Shown: piece after piece, positions 47,701-59,214 of the stretch
Layout of the letters: every line of letters starts with the position of its first letter
How positions within the stretch are numbered: the stretch's first letter is position 1
From: Rhynchonema sp. JSB1_4
Lineage: Eukaryota; Nematoda; Chromadorea; Monhysterida; Xyalidae
NCBI GenBank assembly: GCA_030248065.1
Contig: JASAMV010005338.1
Location: forward strand, 21,774 to 85,773
Length of the DNA stretch: 64,000 nt
Direction of reading: 5' to 3'
Made by a program: the position numbers and the translations under genes
The notes under the pieces: generated by a model
The model's database searches: none
Seen by the model: only the letters and a program-made list of their open reading frames with translations
What the model was told of the DNA's origin: nothing

Positions 47701-50198
47701 CGCATATCACTGTTGTTGTGTTTCTTTGGTCAGCACTTTGTAGTCGAGCAGGTATCGACACAACGATTTCAACGACGAGCAACGCGATGTTTTCGTTCCA
47801 TTGGCCAACTGCAGCCTGAACAAGAAAGCATTCTACACAGTGTGCCTTCAAATACAATCATGTGGTGCAAATGCATACATGTAGTAGTCGTGTGCTTTTT
47901 CTTTCAATCCATGAGTATCGGTGTAGACGGTGTAGTGCATCACCGGTTCGTCGGACTTCAGTGGTCTGTACGCGAGCATCAATTTGTGATGATGATGTCG
48001 GCGGTCTTCGGCATCGGTGATTTCGATGTAGAGCACGATCGAATTTGGTTTCTTCTTTTGAACAAACTTCTCGGCATCAGCACGCAATGCAGCACCCATG
48101 TAGAGCTACAACCAAGTAACGTTGTAACATGGTACAATCCGATGGGCAGTATACTTGCAAAAGCAAATTTGATCTTACGCCATGACTGTGCATCAGTTCA
48201 TCGAGTTCCTGTTGATTGCATCGTCGTCGAACAGCGTGATGGCTGGCGAGGGCATCGGATCGTAGATTGAGCGACTGATCATCCAGCAATTGATCGAATT
48301 GTACTCGATCGACATGCAGCACCCAATCAATCACTTCGTGCACTCGGATCGGCGTCTTTTGTTTGCACGATGGATTGGCACACGACACGTGACCAATGAT
48401 GGAATCATGGCGCAATGGCCCCGCTGGAACCTGCATGATTCGTGCGGTCATATGATCTTGATGCAAACACTGGTTCTGTGTTTATGAGTGAGTGTCTGTT
48501 CTGCTTACTGCGGCTGTTGGGTTCGGTGGACTAGATTTGGCTGATTCGCTCAATGACGACAGGGAAACGTATTCACTGCCGCGCTCTGGCAAGCCGACGC
48601 CTTCAATGATGGTGTTGTCGTCAAATGAGAGATGCTCGATTATTGGATCGCTTGGAGAGCTCTTTTTGTCCTGCAATAGGGCAAAGGGATAAGCAAATTA
48701 TGGCCTTCAAGTATTTGTCAAAGCGTGGCGTAAATTTTGGTAAGTAATTCGTCGCAGGCAAATAGAAAGCAACATAAAAATTAGTCAAAATGACAACTTG
48801 CGCTGCTGATATCACCAACGTTTGCATTGTTTGTCTTCGGATTCTGTTTTTCGGCAGAGTTGGATGATGACGACATTGATTGCATATTTGGTTTTTGCTG
48901 AGCCAATCGAAGAAAAGTCGAAAATTGTAAGATTTTGTAATGATTTCAAATGCTGAAACAAGATCAATGTGACAACAATAAATCAAATCGGAGCAATGTG
49001 TATGCAGCCAACTGATTTTCATAATTCGCATCCTGTAAAGCAAAAAAACATCTCGAACACGCATTCAAATTTGATGACATGCCCCAAGAAGCGGCGAGTA
49101 TATTTTACTCGGAACGCAGCATTGATACAAGGGATGAAAACACTGTCAGTGCATGCACATGGGAGAGCCAAACGTGTAGATCACGCACAACCCACGAAAC
49201 ACCCACGTGATTGTGTGGGTTCGTGCGTCGGCTTCACCTGTTGCCTGTGCTCCAACTTTCTTGTGTGTTGTGTACTATCTTGTCCTGCATATTTCTTGCA
49301 GTGTGCTCGTTCTGCATCGTTTGTTATTTCAGCCGTATTTGGACATGCAAAGTACTGCGAGGATCTGAGATCACTCATTTGTGTGGACGTGTTGTTTTAA
49401 CAGCTTGCAGTGCGTGCACGGTTCATTTTTACTGCCAATCAGTGGTGTCGTTGGGGGGGGGGGAAGGGGGGGGGGGGTTACCCCCCCTAGTATCCGGTAT
49501 CCGGTATCTTGATTTTTTCACCCAGGGGTATCCGGTATCCTGACTTTTTGTCTAGGGGTATCCTGCCCTAAAATTTTTCCGAAAACCGTAAAAATCGCCC
49601 ATTTTTACCTCCAAAATGCTCAAAATCGCTTGCTGGCGCAAGCATAGCCCCCAAAATGACCATTTTTTGCGCTTTCAACACCGATTTTGCTCAATTTTCC
49701 TCTAAAAAACTGACCTTTTTTGAACACCCCCCCTGGGTATCCGAGATTTTTTATTTTAGGGAGCAACCCCCCCCCTCTTATCCCATATTTTTCATTTTTT
49801 TATCCTTTATCCAAAAATTTTAAATTTTTGGTATCCGGACTTTTTGATTTCCCAACGACACCACTGCTGCCAATGCACAGCACACCGCATATGCACACCA
49901 CAACAAACCCAAATCTGACCGTGGCAATGGCTTGACGAAAAACCCACATATTATGTGAATCGAACATTGAAAACATCATAAAACTGAACTCGAAAAAACG
50001 GCGATACTGACCTGTTGATATGCCTGCCTGTAATCGTACCCAGTCGACGCAGTCTGTCTGGAATCGGTCGGCGGTTGCATTATCGGGAAAGCCACCGTAG
50101 AAATCATTCTGCTCGAACGCCGCGCCGAGACAGTCGCCAGCCAGTGCGCCGAGCACACAACCAGTGAACCGATTCAGCATCGGCGTAATGGCGGCCAT
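38746..50198 (-). CDS. ADPRS: ADP-ribosylhydrolase, ARH3 type
   Basis: Exons on the minus strand: 50012-50198 (ATG), 40244-40364, 39782-39983, 39336-39536, one piece ending at 39006 and starting near 39190-39200, and 38746-38949 (TAA). The metal-binding residues of the fold are present: GDCLGAAFE near the start, YTDDSAM, and GGDTDTIGTMAGALAGAYYG near the end. QFDGQGSYGNGAAMR and QLGNTIGALDSMPTALYSF are also typical. The enzyme removes ADP-ribose from serine and breaks down poly- or O-acetyl-ADP-ribose. Exon 1 and exon 2 agree in phase but are 9.6 kb apart, with two other genes between. If that link is wrong, the exon at 50 kb would be the start of a second, broken copy. The border near 39190-39336 is not settled. 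Confidence 0.85.
40365..42298. other. long-intron sequence without recognised gene
   Basis: This lies within the first intron of the ADP-ribosylhydrolase gene. A plus frame of 135 codons at 41554-41961 shows no motif and no splice partners, so it is not called. Sequence is otherwise AT-rich and unremarkable. Confidence 0.35.
42299..42666. mobile_element. MITE family D, diverged copy 3
   Basis: The left end has gccagccacgagctcatgag. The right end is the complement of tatagtccaaccacgagctc. The terminal pattern TATAGTCC, then CCAC.AGCTCATG, is shared with the copies at 10853 and 30413, while the interior differs. Confidence 0.6.
42667..43386. other. no gene recognised
   Basis: A plus frame at 42735-43085 is open but has no recognised motif. 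It may be chance or an unrecognised exon. Confidence 0.3.
43387..43655. mobile_element. MITE family C, copy 2
   Basis: The termini agggctcggccagatagac and gtctgggcgagccct are near complements. The interior repeats cgaaaca and tgtttcg, and gaaaatgtttcgac faces aacattttcgaatatc. The copy at 22070 has the same layout. An open frame of 217 codons crosses it and is judged spurious. Confidence 0.75.
44204..46099 (+). CDS. glycosyltransferase family 92 protein
   Basis: Five phase-consistent exons: 44204-44618, 44685-44936, 45027-45339, 45414-45615 and 45683-46099 (TAA). The N-terminus is a type II membrane anchor (LVFVSWLAILFIGIWVL after a short basic cytoplasmic part), as expected for a Golgi enzyme. 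The catalytic part shows YITEYIEMQLALGVDHITFY, then WYMGQLITVQDCLYRS, then the acidic HDLDELIIP motif (the DxD-like site), and ends with ALMHHYSSRF. Family-92 enzymes add galactose to N-glycan core fucose in nematodes. The donor and acceptor cannot be read here. The gene lies inside the long first intron of the ADP-ribosylhydrolase gene, on the opposite strand. Confidence 0.85.
46310..46780 (+). repeat. tandem repeat, unit about 156 bp, three copies
   Basis: Units start near 46312, 46467 and 46624 with ggtttttaaatc or a variant. Each contains ccagaaccggaac, taatagtgcacaat-like sequence and a gtcgagaaa segment. The units are diverged. Within each, gaaccggaact occurs twice. Confidence 0.7.
46951..47597. 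mobile_element. long inverted repeat with 281-bp arms
   Basis: Arms at 46951-47231 and 47317-47597 are inverted copies with only a few differences, so they translate to the same spurious frame on opposite strands. The 85-bp spacer contains, on the minus strand, aggttcgattcgtacc, which matches a tRNA B box and T arm. Confidence 0.85.
47707..48897 (-). CDS. SH2-like domain protein (C-terminal part)
   Basis: Five phase-consistent exons on the minus strand: 48820-48897, 48509-48670, 48179-48469, 47879-48105 and 47707-47815 (TGA). The first two are Ser-rich linkers. The third has CANPSCKQKTPIRVHEVIDW. The last two give YMGAALRADAEKFV, NSIVLYIEI, HHHKLMLAYRP, MHYTVYT and SSLKSLCRYLLDY. This follows the order of an SH2 domain: the W/Y-x-G start with R-x-x-AE, strand B, strand D with HY, and a final S-S-L..L..Y helix. 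The strand-B Arg that binds phosphotyrosine in the FLVR motif is not evident. The N-terminal exons were not found. The gene is on the same strand as the ADP-ribosylhydrolase and inside its first intron. Confidence 0.6.
48898..49431. other. no resolved gene
   Basis: This is probably intron or upstream sequence of the SH2-like gene. No further exon was fixed. Confidence 0.3.
49432..49874. mobile_element. hAT-type MITE with GTATCCGGTATCC motif
   Basis: The element at 49440-49866 has ends cagtggtgtcgttggg and the exact complement. A perfect 8-bp target duplication, CTGCCAAT, lies at 49432-49439 and 49867-49874, the hallmark of hAT transposition. The motif ggtatccggtatcc and shorter forms repeat in one orientation near both ends, with long G and C runs. 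It has no coding capacity. Confidence 0.9.
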
Positions 50199-50869
50199 CT
50201 GACGGATGTGCAAACTACTTCGGTTGGACTTGGTAGATCCGGATTACCAGAAGATTGGTTACTGTGGTAACCCAGGTAGCGTACCCTCCGCCACTGCACC
50301 GCTGAGCCATAAGCAACAGGATGCAATTCGCAGTTTTAACACTAATCTGCGCAAGCAGAAGCGAAGTAGTTGTGAAGAACGACGACAAAACGTCATTATA
50401 GTTGCCAAATAACAAATGCAATAACGACAGCAAATAATCCTTATCCCTCTCCTCTCAGTCGACGATAAAGCGTCAGTGTGCAACAGTAAATCAACAGAGG
50501 AAAACACAACAGAGGTGAATAACAACATCAATAATGGCAGATCCTAACAAAGTGTTGACGAAACAACAGCGAGTATAATTTAGAATGTTTCAATTTCATT
50601 TAGGGACTTTGTAACAGTGACCACAAAAGAACAGAATAGTCATTTTCGAGGCACAGTTAATCACAGACACGAAACAACGAGAAAATACAGTATATCCTTA
50701 GCCCACCGACACCCACAGCATACACCATAACTGCCATCAAAAGTATGCAATAGACGCTGAAGATCGCAACCAAACCACCCAAGTACCAAAGTGTCAAAGC
50801 TGCACACCAAGACCACCGGAGCCACTATAGTTAAATATGAAAAAGAGAAGCTTGAAACAAATCGTCATC
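50199..50869. other. intergenic between ADP-ribosylhydrolase start and glycyl-tRNA synthetase stop
   Basis: A possible A-box-like tRNA relic (tggctcagcgg on the minus strand near 50300) is seen. Otherwise nothing was recognised. Both flanking genes are on the minus strand, so this should hold the hydrolase promoter and the synthetase 3' end. Confidence 0.35.
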
Positions 50870-53800
50870 TCATTCCTCAGGTCCCGCTGTTTGCTGTTGC
50901 TCGAAGATGGGATATTTTTCTTGCGCCAATTTCCAGGTGGTGCGCTCTGTGCACATCTCGAATATGAGTTGACCGACCTCGCTGAGCTGAAAAGTTCGGA
51001 AAACTGACCTGAATGTTGCTGGTTGAAAGTTTGCACCAAATCCGTGATTACTGCATATAAAAACATAGAATTGAAAATAAAGTTATTAAAAAAAACTGAC
51101 GGGCACTCTGATCTGAGCCATTGTGTCGCGTTCCCTGACGGTGACTGTGTGCGGCTGTTGGACCGAATCAAAGTCGACCGTGATGCCGAATGGAATGCCG
51201 ATCTCGTCCGTTCGTGCGTACCGACGTCCGATCGAGCCGCTCGATTGATCCACACGATTCGATACGTCGTTGCTCAACAGCTCCGTGCCTGTGCATTAGC
51301 ATTCCAGCCGTTCACGCAAGCAATTTACATTCGATTGAATCAATACACACGTGCACCTTTGTACCGATCGACTAGCGAAAAATAATTATCCTTTTATATT
51401 TGTGAATAATATGCTTTATAGTGAGTGAGTGACACAAAATGAGAGGTGCCGAAGAGTTTGACGAGCATGGGTGGACTGTAAAACATTACAACACCAGCAC
51501 AAACTCACAGACGAGCTGAACGATTGGTTTGAGCGTGTCGTGTCCGCTCAACGGCAACACTGAACATTTGATTGGGGCAACAACGGGCGGCAGAGAGAAA
51601 AATTGTCTGAATGTGTAAATTAATTGAATAACGACGAAACTAAACAGGAATAAAGATAATAATCCATAAAACCAAACTCACCTTGATTCGTCATTGTCAC
51701 GAACTTTGAAATTGTGCTCGAACACAGCGTACATGATGCGACCGATGCCGAATGACGGCTCGATCACCGACGGAACGAACTCCTCGACGTGCATCTGGCA
51801 ATATGCAATCATCTTTTAATGGTTACAGCAAGTTTTCAGAAAGATATTTGGTTAGAAAGGGCGTATAGACCTAAAACTGAAGCCGCTAATGCCTGATGAC
51901 GCACCAGATGTTCTGCCGGTACCCCCTTGAGACATTGAGGTACACGCAGATTTTGTGCCAATATCCAAACTCGAAACAAAAGTCACGTCATCAAGAGAAA
52001 CCAAGACAAGACATGGAACATGTGCCAGCAAGTTTGATGCCGGCTGATGTGACGGATTCATAAAAAAACATGATGACCTTTTTCTGTGATCTTTCTGTTT
52101 TGTTTGTTATAACCAGTGTTGTAACTATTTTCATTTCCGTAATTGTCCCACCCGGTCTTGTAACTTTGCTTCTATCACTAATTTACTTGCATGGTTTTAT
52201 GCGTCACTGAGAGCAGTAAACAAACAAACAAACCTTTTTCTGTGATCGCTTCACGCTGATCATTTCCGATGTCAATACCACTTCTTTGCCATTGACCGTC
52301 ATCGAATAGCTGCTGCAAGAGAAAATGACGAAAATCGGCTGTTCACGCTCAAAATAAGTTTGTGAAAATGAAATCGAAATCTGTTTTTTCATTAGCATAC
52401 ATAATAGAACTTTTATAAAACGCACCCATCGTTCTTCAAACTTTGCTCCACCTTCACACAGTCGTCATCCGTCAACGAAGCAATCTGATGCATGACCAAC
52501 TTCGCTTCGCCCTTGAATTGTTGGCCGATTTTGGCTTTGTTCGGCACGCATTCAGTCACGTCCACCATTTTCGGCTCCTAAAATGAAGGTGCATTTTGGG
52601 GGATAAACCAAGCAAAGGAGTCGGCATGGCGTAAATTGTTTTCTGACTGTCTGAGAATAACTTCTGAGCTGTTGAAATCAAGCAGAATGGTCAACGAATC
52701 TCGACACTGCCCTTGTGCGTAAACGCTATTCAAAGTAAGGCCTCTACATTTTGTCGTCAATCGGCCGTTAACCTCCTATTTAGAATTTCATGGTGAATTT
52801 CTGCATGGTGACCGAAAAAGACGGGCTTCATTACTGCACTACGAAGACAACCGACTGCACAACACGTATGCTTGCATATGCAAATCCAATACTGTTGCCA
52901 TCTCCAGCAAGCACTGTTCGACTTTCAAATGTTCAATGCCCCAGACCTTCAAGGGTTTCTCAGCAGCCAGCCTGGTGCCGGTGGCGTGAGCGTGTTGCGT
53001 CAAATCGTAGCACGAACGATCGGCGTTGCCAACACATTCGATCCAACCCTGCAAATCACCCAGCATCTTCAGTGTTTTTGTTGTCCTGCTGGCATCGAGC
53101 GCATCTACAGAACACACAGACATCGTCTTGCTTTGATTAATGAATGATGGTTCTGCTCAGATAGGCTCGCACCCATGAGAATCAAATAACTCTCTGCAGT
53201 TGATTAGGCTGTTTTGATTGCGAGATCGAGGAGATCACTTAAATTACCAACTTCATATAAATTCCCGCACGTACGTAAGTAGTCAAACATTCAGCGTCCC
53301 AGCAGTCACACGCGTAATGTGCCATCTCATTGGCCATGTGCTGTCGAAATCGCAGACGTTTACGGTCGACACCGACTTTGATCAGAAATTGGTGTACTCG
53401 CGCCAGGAAATAGCCCAATGTTTCGTTCGCTACCAGACCCTGAAACAGAAAGAAAACCATTTATCTAGTTCTTAACCAATTAAAGAATGAATGATGAGTG
53501 ACTAACATTGGCGACGGCATCGCCAACTTTGAGTGTCTGCGCTGGCTGGCCTTCCATCTGATTGCACGCCGACAGAAACAGGCATTCGTAGTTTTTGATG
53601 CGGTCAAATTTCGGATGCGACTTGTCGCTCGGGTCGACGAAATGCTCGATCTCGGCCATCGTAAATTCTCTAAAAACAAATAGCTTGCTGGGTGCTTACT
53701 TTGAACAAAAATGTCAAAAAAAATAATCCCTGACATATAACCTGACGACTGAAAGTGTAAACCCGACCAGACCACAAACCTGACACGAATCAGTCCTTGA

Positions 53801-56088
53801 CGAGGTGAAATTTCGTTTCTAAAGCCAGCGCCGATCTGAGCGGCCGCGAACGGCAGACGACCCTGATTGAACTCGAGCAAACGCTTGAAGTTGACGAAGA
53901 TCCCTTGCGCCGTCTCCGGACGCAAGTAACTAAATGTGAATGGATGTTGCAAGTGCATGCGATAAATGTGACAAATTTGAGCAAATAAACATTATTGAGG
54001 AGTGCGTATTAGGGGTGCGGGGTTTGGGTTCACTTGCACAATGCAAAATATTTGACACAAGACATGTCGAGTACAGATGCAAAATGTCTCACCCTTTCAC
54101 GAGTCCGGTTGGTCCAATGGATGTCGGGAACATGAGATTAAATGGCATGGGGTCAGTCAGATCATTGTTGTGAGGCGATTTCATGTCGTATTCACGAATG
54201 GTCGATTGCATGTCGTCCGAACTAAAGCCATCCAACTGAAATAGACCACACAAACTTCACCGTGGGCGGCCGAAAAAAGTTGGAAAAAAACTCACTCTGG
54301 CGACGATAGAGTCGATCTTGTCCTTCATTTCCGGCGTCGTGCCCTTGTCATCTCGCAGCTTTTCCAGATGCGCTGAAATGATCATCAAAATGATCAAAAC
54401 AAACAGTTCAATTTCGCTGCGAGACAACAAGCCCCAGTCATATGAATTACCTTTGATCAAGTGATCCGCGCGGAAACATTCACCTGTTTGTACGTCCTTG
54501 ACCATGAAATCCGAGAAACGTTCAACGTGACCTGACGCTCTGTGGCAAGACAAGAACATCATGAATCGAAAGCGGTCGTGCTTGACAAGAAAAGTGTTTG
54601 ATTCTCTCTCACTTGAGCACCGGCTCTGGCGTTAGCATGGCGCAATCGACTTCCAGCATCGACTCTTCGAGCACGAAGTGGTTGCGCCAAACACTCAGAA
54701 AATTCGTTTTCATCGCACAACCCATCGGCCCGTAATCATAAAGACCGGTGATGCCTGAAAGCCATTGTGCATGTGGCGAGATTGACACACCCACACCCGC
54801 GTCCAATTCCTAATTGGTACATCACTCCGATTAGTTAAAACTCTCACACGGGCTGAGAATACCACCTAAAACAGTAAACGTGGCGATAAAAAAGACTGCA
54901 CGAAACAGAATCCCCACAATCTATTCTTGCGGATTCCACGGAATTTTTTGTTCACGTATCGAACAAAGGCCGATGCGCGTATGGGCTTTCAAAGGTCCTA
55001 ATTTCTCATTGTTTTTCACCTCGACCAGACCATTGGAAAAGAAAAATGTGCTGTTTGCTGACCTCCATAAATTTCGAATGATTGCACGTAGAAGAACCGA
55101 CGTCTCAACAATTCCTCTAGTTTCAGACGATCAATAATGTCTTCTTTCGGACAAAGCGCGATTTCCTAAACAAATCAATTTCAGTCAGTGCTCTGCACAA
55201 CAAACACCACACACACCATGGCTGAAATCCTACCTCCCAAAGCAAACTTCATCATAGACCACCGACACCGAGAGAAATATACAGTACACTATCAAGTGGA
55301 GTTTGTTGATCTATTTGAAACTGAAATAAAATTCAAAATACACACCTTATCTTCAAGGAGTTTCTTTTTCGCCTTCAGTTCCATTACAGCTTTATCCAAA
55401 TCCAATTTCGGAGCATCGCTTTCCTTCAGTCGGCGCACTTCGTCGCCCTGCAAGTGCACGTGCAAGCATTACGCCACAGCACTCTGACGATGACACAACA
55501 GGACAGTGATGTAGCTGGTCCGAGCAAGAAAGCTAGCTAGCTAGCCGGGTACCCCGATTTGGGGGGTATTGGTCCCAGAAGTCAAAAACAGGGGTATAAA
55601 ATTTGGTCTAAATTATGCTAAAATAAGCCTTAAAATGGTATTTTTGTGCATGTGTGAGAAAATTTGAACGAATTTGACCATTTGACCAAAAACCAAACGG
55701 TTTTTTTTAGTATTTCTTGGAAATCGAGTTTTTTTTATCACAATCACTCACTAGTCAGGTCGGCAGGTCACGGTTTCTTTCACTGTTGGAAACCTCGAAT
55801 TTATGGGCGAATTAATCGCACGTGCATGGTGTATTATCAAGTATTTTTACATTTTCAATAACAACAACAACAAACCTGAGACTTCACGGCGGCCCTGAGT
55901 GGAGCCAAAATTTTTTCAACGTCCGGCAACGAGTCCGCCATGTTTTGCAGATATAACGATCGCTGGACGTTTAACTTCTTACTGAATCGAATAGGCTTAG
56001 GTTTTGCAGGTGGTTTTGTGCCAAGCTGACGAATAAACGGATGGATGATTCGACACAACTTTGCCAAGAGGCCTATTGCATCATGCAT
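50870..56088 (-). CDS. GARS1: glycyl-tRNA synthetase, cytosolic and probably mitochondrial
   Basis: Seventeen exons on the minus strand, all in phase: 55876-56088, 55346-55447, 55063-55165, 54613-54754, 54451-54539, 54296-54372, 54093-54235, 53780-53929, 53507-53669, 53275-53439, 52947-53048, 52426-52577, 52234-52312, 51682-51794, 51509-51606, 51101-51288 and 50870-50986 (TGA). Order of landmarks: WHEP helix ([15 protein letters not shown]), [36 protein letters not shown], class II motif 2 with [39 protein letters not shown], motif 3 ([11 protein letters not shown]), and the anticodon-binding domain ([16 protein letters not shown]). It charges tRNA-Gly as a dimer. The internal ATG at 55941 ([10 protein letters not shown]) is the cytosolic start. 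An upstream ATG at 56088 adds 49 mostly basic and hydrophobic residues with the look of a mitochondrial leader. Confidence 0.95.
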
Positions 56089-58096
56089 TTGTTTCTTTGA
56101 ACAACGTTTGTTATTTTTCTCTTTCTTTCCGTAGAACCTTGTCTAAGTCGAGCAACCCCACAACAAATTATCAGGTCCGCTGCGAAACAGTGATCAAAAA
56201 AATAAAAATAATTTGTCAGTTTTTAATTTTTTTACCATGAGAAACTTGCTGACAAAAGCGATGAGTGATCTTTCGCACAACTTCCAGTTCACGTTTTCAT
56301 TAAGCTAGTCGCAAAAGCTATGAAATTAACAATTTGACACACACATGAGTGAAAATGGAATGTGTGTAAGAGGAGTGTGTGGCAGTGTTTCATTTAGTTC
56401 TCATAAATGTGAGCAAGATTATAATATTAGAGTAGTACATAGTTTCGGACTGTACCATTCAGATTCCCTTGGTCATTATTGTCACGTTCACATGGGCCGA
56501 CGAGAAATTTCAAGTTGCCTCGAAATCCGCACCAATGTAATAACGAGAATCCACCAAATTTTGCACGCGTTTGAGCTTTCAAAGCAATCCCTGAAGGGGC
56601 CAAAATCGTCATCGTTTGGGCCCAAATTGGGTTATCTGTTTTGATGCACAATCACGTGAGGACACATTGAAATTCTTTGACAGCAACATGTTTGTGCTTG
56701 ACACGTTGAAGCCTCAAATGCTCTTTCATATGCGCGACGTTATACGGCAGTGAAACATCACATTTGAACACCGCGCACCTGAATGCAGGATGCGATATTT
56801 ATTCGGTGTTGATCATGTAAATTGGATCATTTTGTTTGTTGTCTCATCCTCCACGAAAAGCGTCTCTGCTGATTGTTTGTAGTCAACTGAGTTAGCCACG
56901 AATGCGCATCAACTGGACGTGGTCGCGGCGCGGATACACGGGGACGCCCATCCGAGTTGGGATAGTTTTGTTCGAATCTTATTTTGTGACAATTTATAAA
57001 AACTTGGCCTCACTGCTTATAATTTTGACCAGCGCAAAAATATTCATTTCTGCCAAATCAATAACGTTCACACAGGTCAAACTTGAGGCTCCAACTCTGT
57101 CTCAAAACACGTACATCCGCGTCCGCATAAAAGTGCGAGACCTGTCACTGTCATTATTATTGTCAAGCCACCTAACAAATGAATTGCAGGGTGGGTTTGG
57201 TTTGCACCCCTTCTCTCTCAAACACTGAGTGCTCAGCACACACAGGTGGTGGTCATTTTGAAGCATGCTGCGCGCTATCATCAGCTCTGCTGTCCTTGAC
57301 CAAGTGATGAAAACCTTTCGGTCAGAGTTGGGGGTGTTTTCCACCAGCCCAGAACAAAACAGTCGAACGCCACTGAAAGTCGGCGTTGCTCATATGCGAC
57401 TCAATTGCACCGTGCACGTGCTGCGTTGCTGTGACTTTGCACGGATTTGCAGTTCAATTTTGTCGCAGGTCAGTCTGTCTGTATCACACCTTTCTTTGGG
57501 CTAAAAAAGCACCGACACCACGTTACACGCTTGTTTTTTTCTGATCCGAGCACAATTATGCCTTTATGCGACGACATGCTGTTTTGGGAGATTAACCAAT
57601 CGGTGCTTTGATTCTCTTTCGCTGTCCCCCTTTTCATTTGTGTGTTTTGGTTTGCGTGCCCATTTCACCTTGCGCGCGCTGCTTTGCCCATCCACACCCG
57701 CTTTTCAAATTTCTTGATTTTGTCTCTGATTGCACAATTGTGGACTTGTTACTGTCCGAGTTTTAACGAAATTGAAGTTTTTGAGTCTGCCATGGAGGTT
57801 TACGTAGTGATTTGGTTCTAATAACTCATAATTTAAAAGGTGCACAAACGTGTTGATCAAGCTCAAAAATCCTTTCATTCTCAGGCTGCCATCCCAATAA
57901 TTTCGGACTATCATTTCTCATTTCATGAAATTCACCAAATTCTCGCGTTATCCCACACGCCCATCTGCTTATCTCATCATGCGATCGTAGATGTCCGTGG
58001 TCAAGCTTGTCTTATTTTACTGCCAGATTGGGTTATTTTACTGTGTCTCGTCTACCGTGAGCCCGCCGTTCGCTCATACTAAGGCGCAATGAAACA
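56089..58096. other. no gene recognised
   Basis: The first few hundred bases should hold the synthetase promoter. Frames on both strands are short and isolated. One TGAAACATCA lies at 56751-56760. Repeats found elsewhere in the window are absent. Confidence 0.35.
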
Positions 58097-59035
58097 TCAG
58101 GTGACCGAAGCACTAGCCTGCTTGGCTCTCGTACGCTGACAAGATGCTGCCTGATCAAACCACATCCAAATTTGAAATACAACCTGCATTCCTTTTGCAG
58201 CACTTGTCTGCTGCCCACCACGTTCGACCACGTACATGCACTTGGGCAGCGGCGGGCAGACAGCGCGCAACTCATGAAACATCATTCGGAGCAGTGTGTC
58301 AGGTCGGTCAAGCAAGTTTGCGTGCGAGTTACAATATCCCTCTGCTCCTCATTGCTTGCACGCATTTGTTTGAATTTGCAATTTTGGCGCGAAAATTCTT
58401 GTTCGTGCTCAGCAGGGCAGTTACCGTACCCAAACAGTCGTGCTTGGACTGGGCTGGACGTTTCGGCCGGGGTGGGGCGCACTCACAGCCAGGGTGCCAC
58501 ACACGCATGCGACTATTTTCGTTGATACATTTCTCTCCAATTGTTTCATTCCTGTCGCAGATGTAGGTAATGTAACCGTTGTTGTTGTAGGGACTTGGGT
58601 CATGGACGGACAGGGTGCAGCACATGAGTCACCATTGCAGCAGCTGCACATTTGACCGTGAAACATCAGCCGAAGTGCCAGACTAGTCGAAGGTATTGCA
58701 TGTTTTTCTTGTTGTGGTCATTCATACAGCATTGTTTGGAATTGAAGACCTTGCTCTCCTGAATTCGTGGTCTAGTCACGCACATGCACACTGATGGTGA
58801 CCTGGTGCACCAAGTGACAATCTTGAGAGCACACTAATGCTCATGTTGGCTAATTGTTGCATTAAGATTATTATCACCAACAAATATATGCCACGCATGT
58901 CCACCAAAATCTCAGGTTTGTGGCATCAGGTACACACCTACACCTGCAGCGCCATGTAACGCTCGTGCCACCGCAGTTATCATGCCCATTGCAGTACCGC
59001 GCAGGAACGCATGTCGGCCACAAAATCACCATATC
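58097..59035 (-). CDS. cysteine-rich secreted or surface protein exons (tentative)
   Basis: Three minus-strand segments look coding. One near 58930-59030 encodes TCVPARYCNGHDNCGG followed by WRC, similar to the second half of an LDL-receptor class A module. One from about 58653 to a GTGAGT donor at 58487 encodes CSCCNGDSCAAPCPS, then a Thr-rich stretch and ACVCGTLA. One at about 58190-58290 has several Cys in each frame and is bounded by AG and GT. I could not join them in one phase, and two reading frames compete in the middle exon. An extracellular cysteine-rich protein is the likely product class. Confidence 0.35.
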
Positions 59036-59214
59036 AGTTGATTGCAATGAACAGCATTACTATTTTCAGCAGTCCTCAGGTGCTACGACAATCAGTCGAG
59101 AACAGCGAACAGCAACAATCATTCAAGTTTTGACACATGTCGTCAAACATCACTAACCCACTCCGATGTGCACTTTGGTCGTCAGTTCAATTAATTATCA
59201 TTGTTGATTTGGTC

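Noticed and set aside
50870..55500. Many plus-strand frames over the glycyl-tRNA synthetase region
   Set aside because: They are antisense shadows of exons whose identity is certain on the minus strand.
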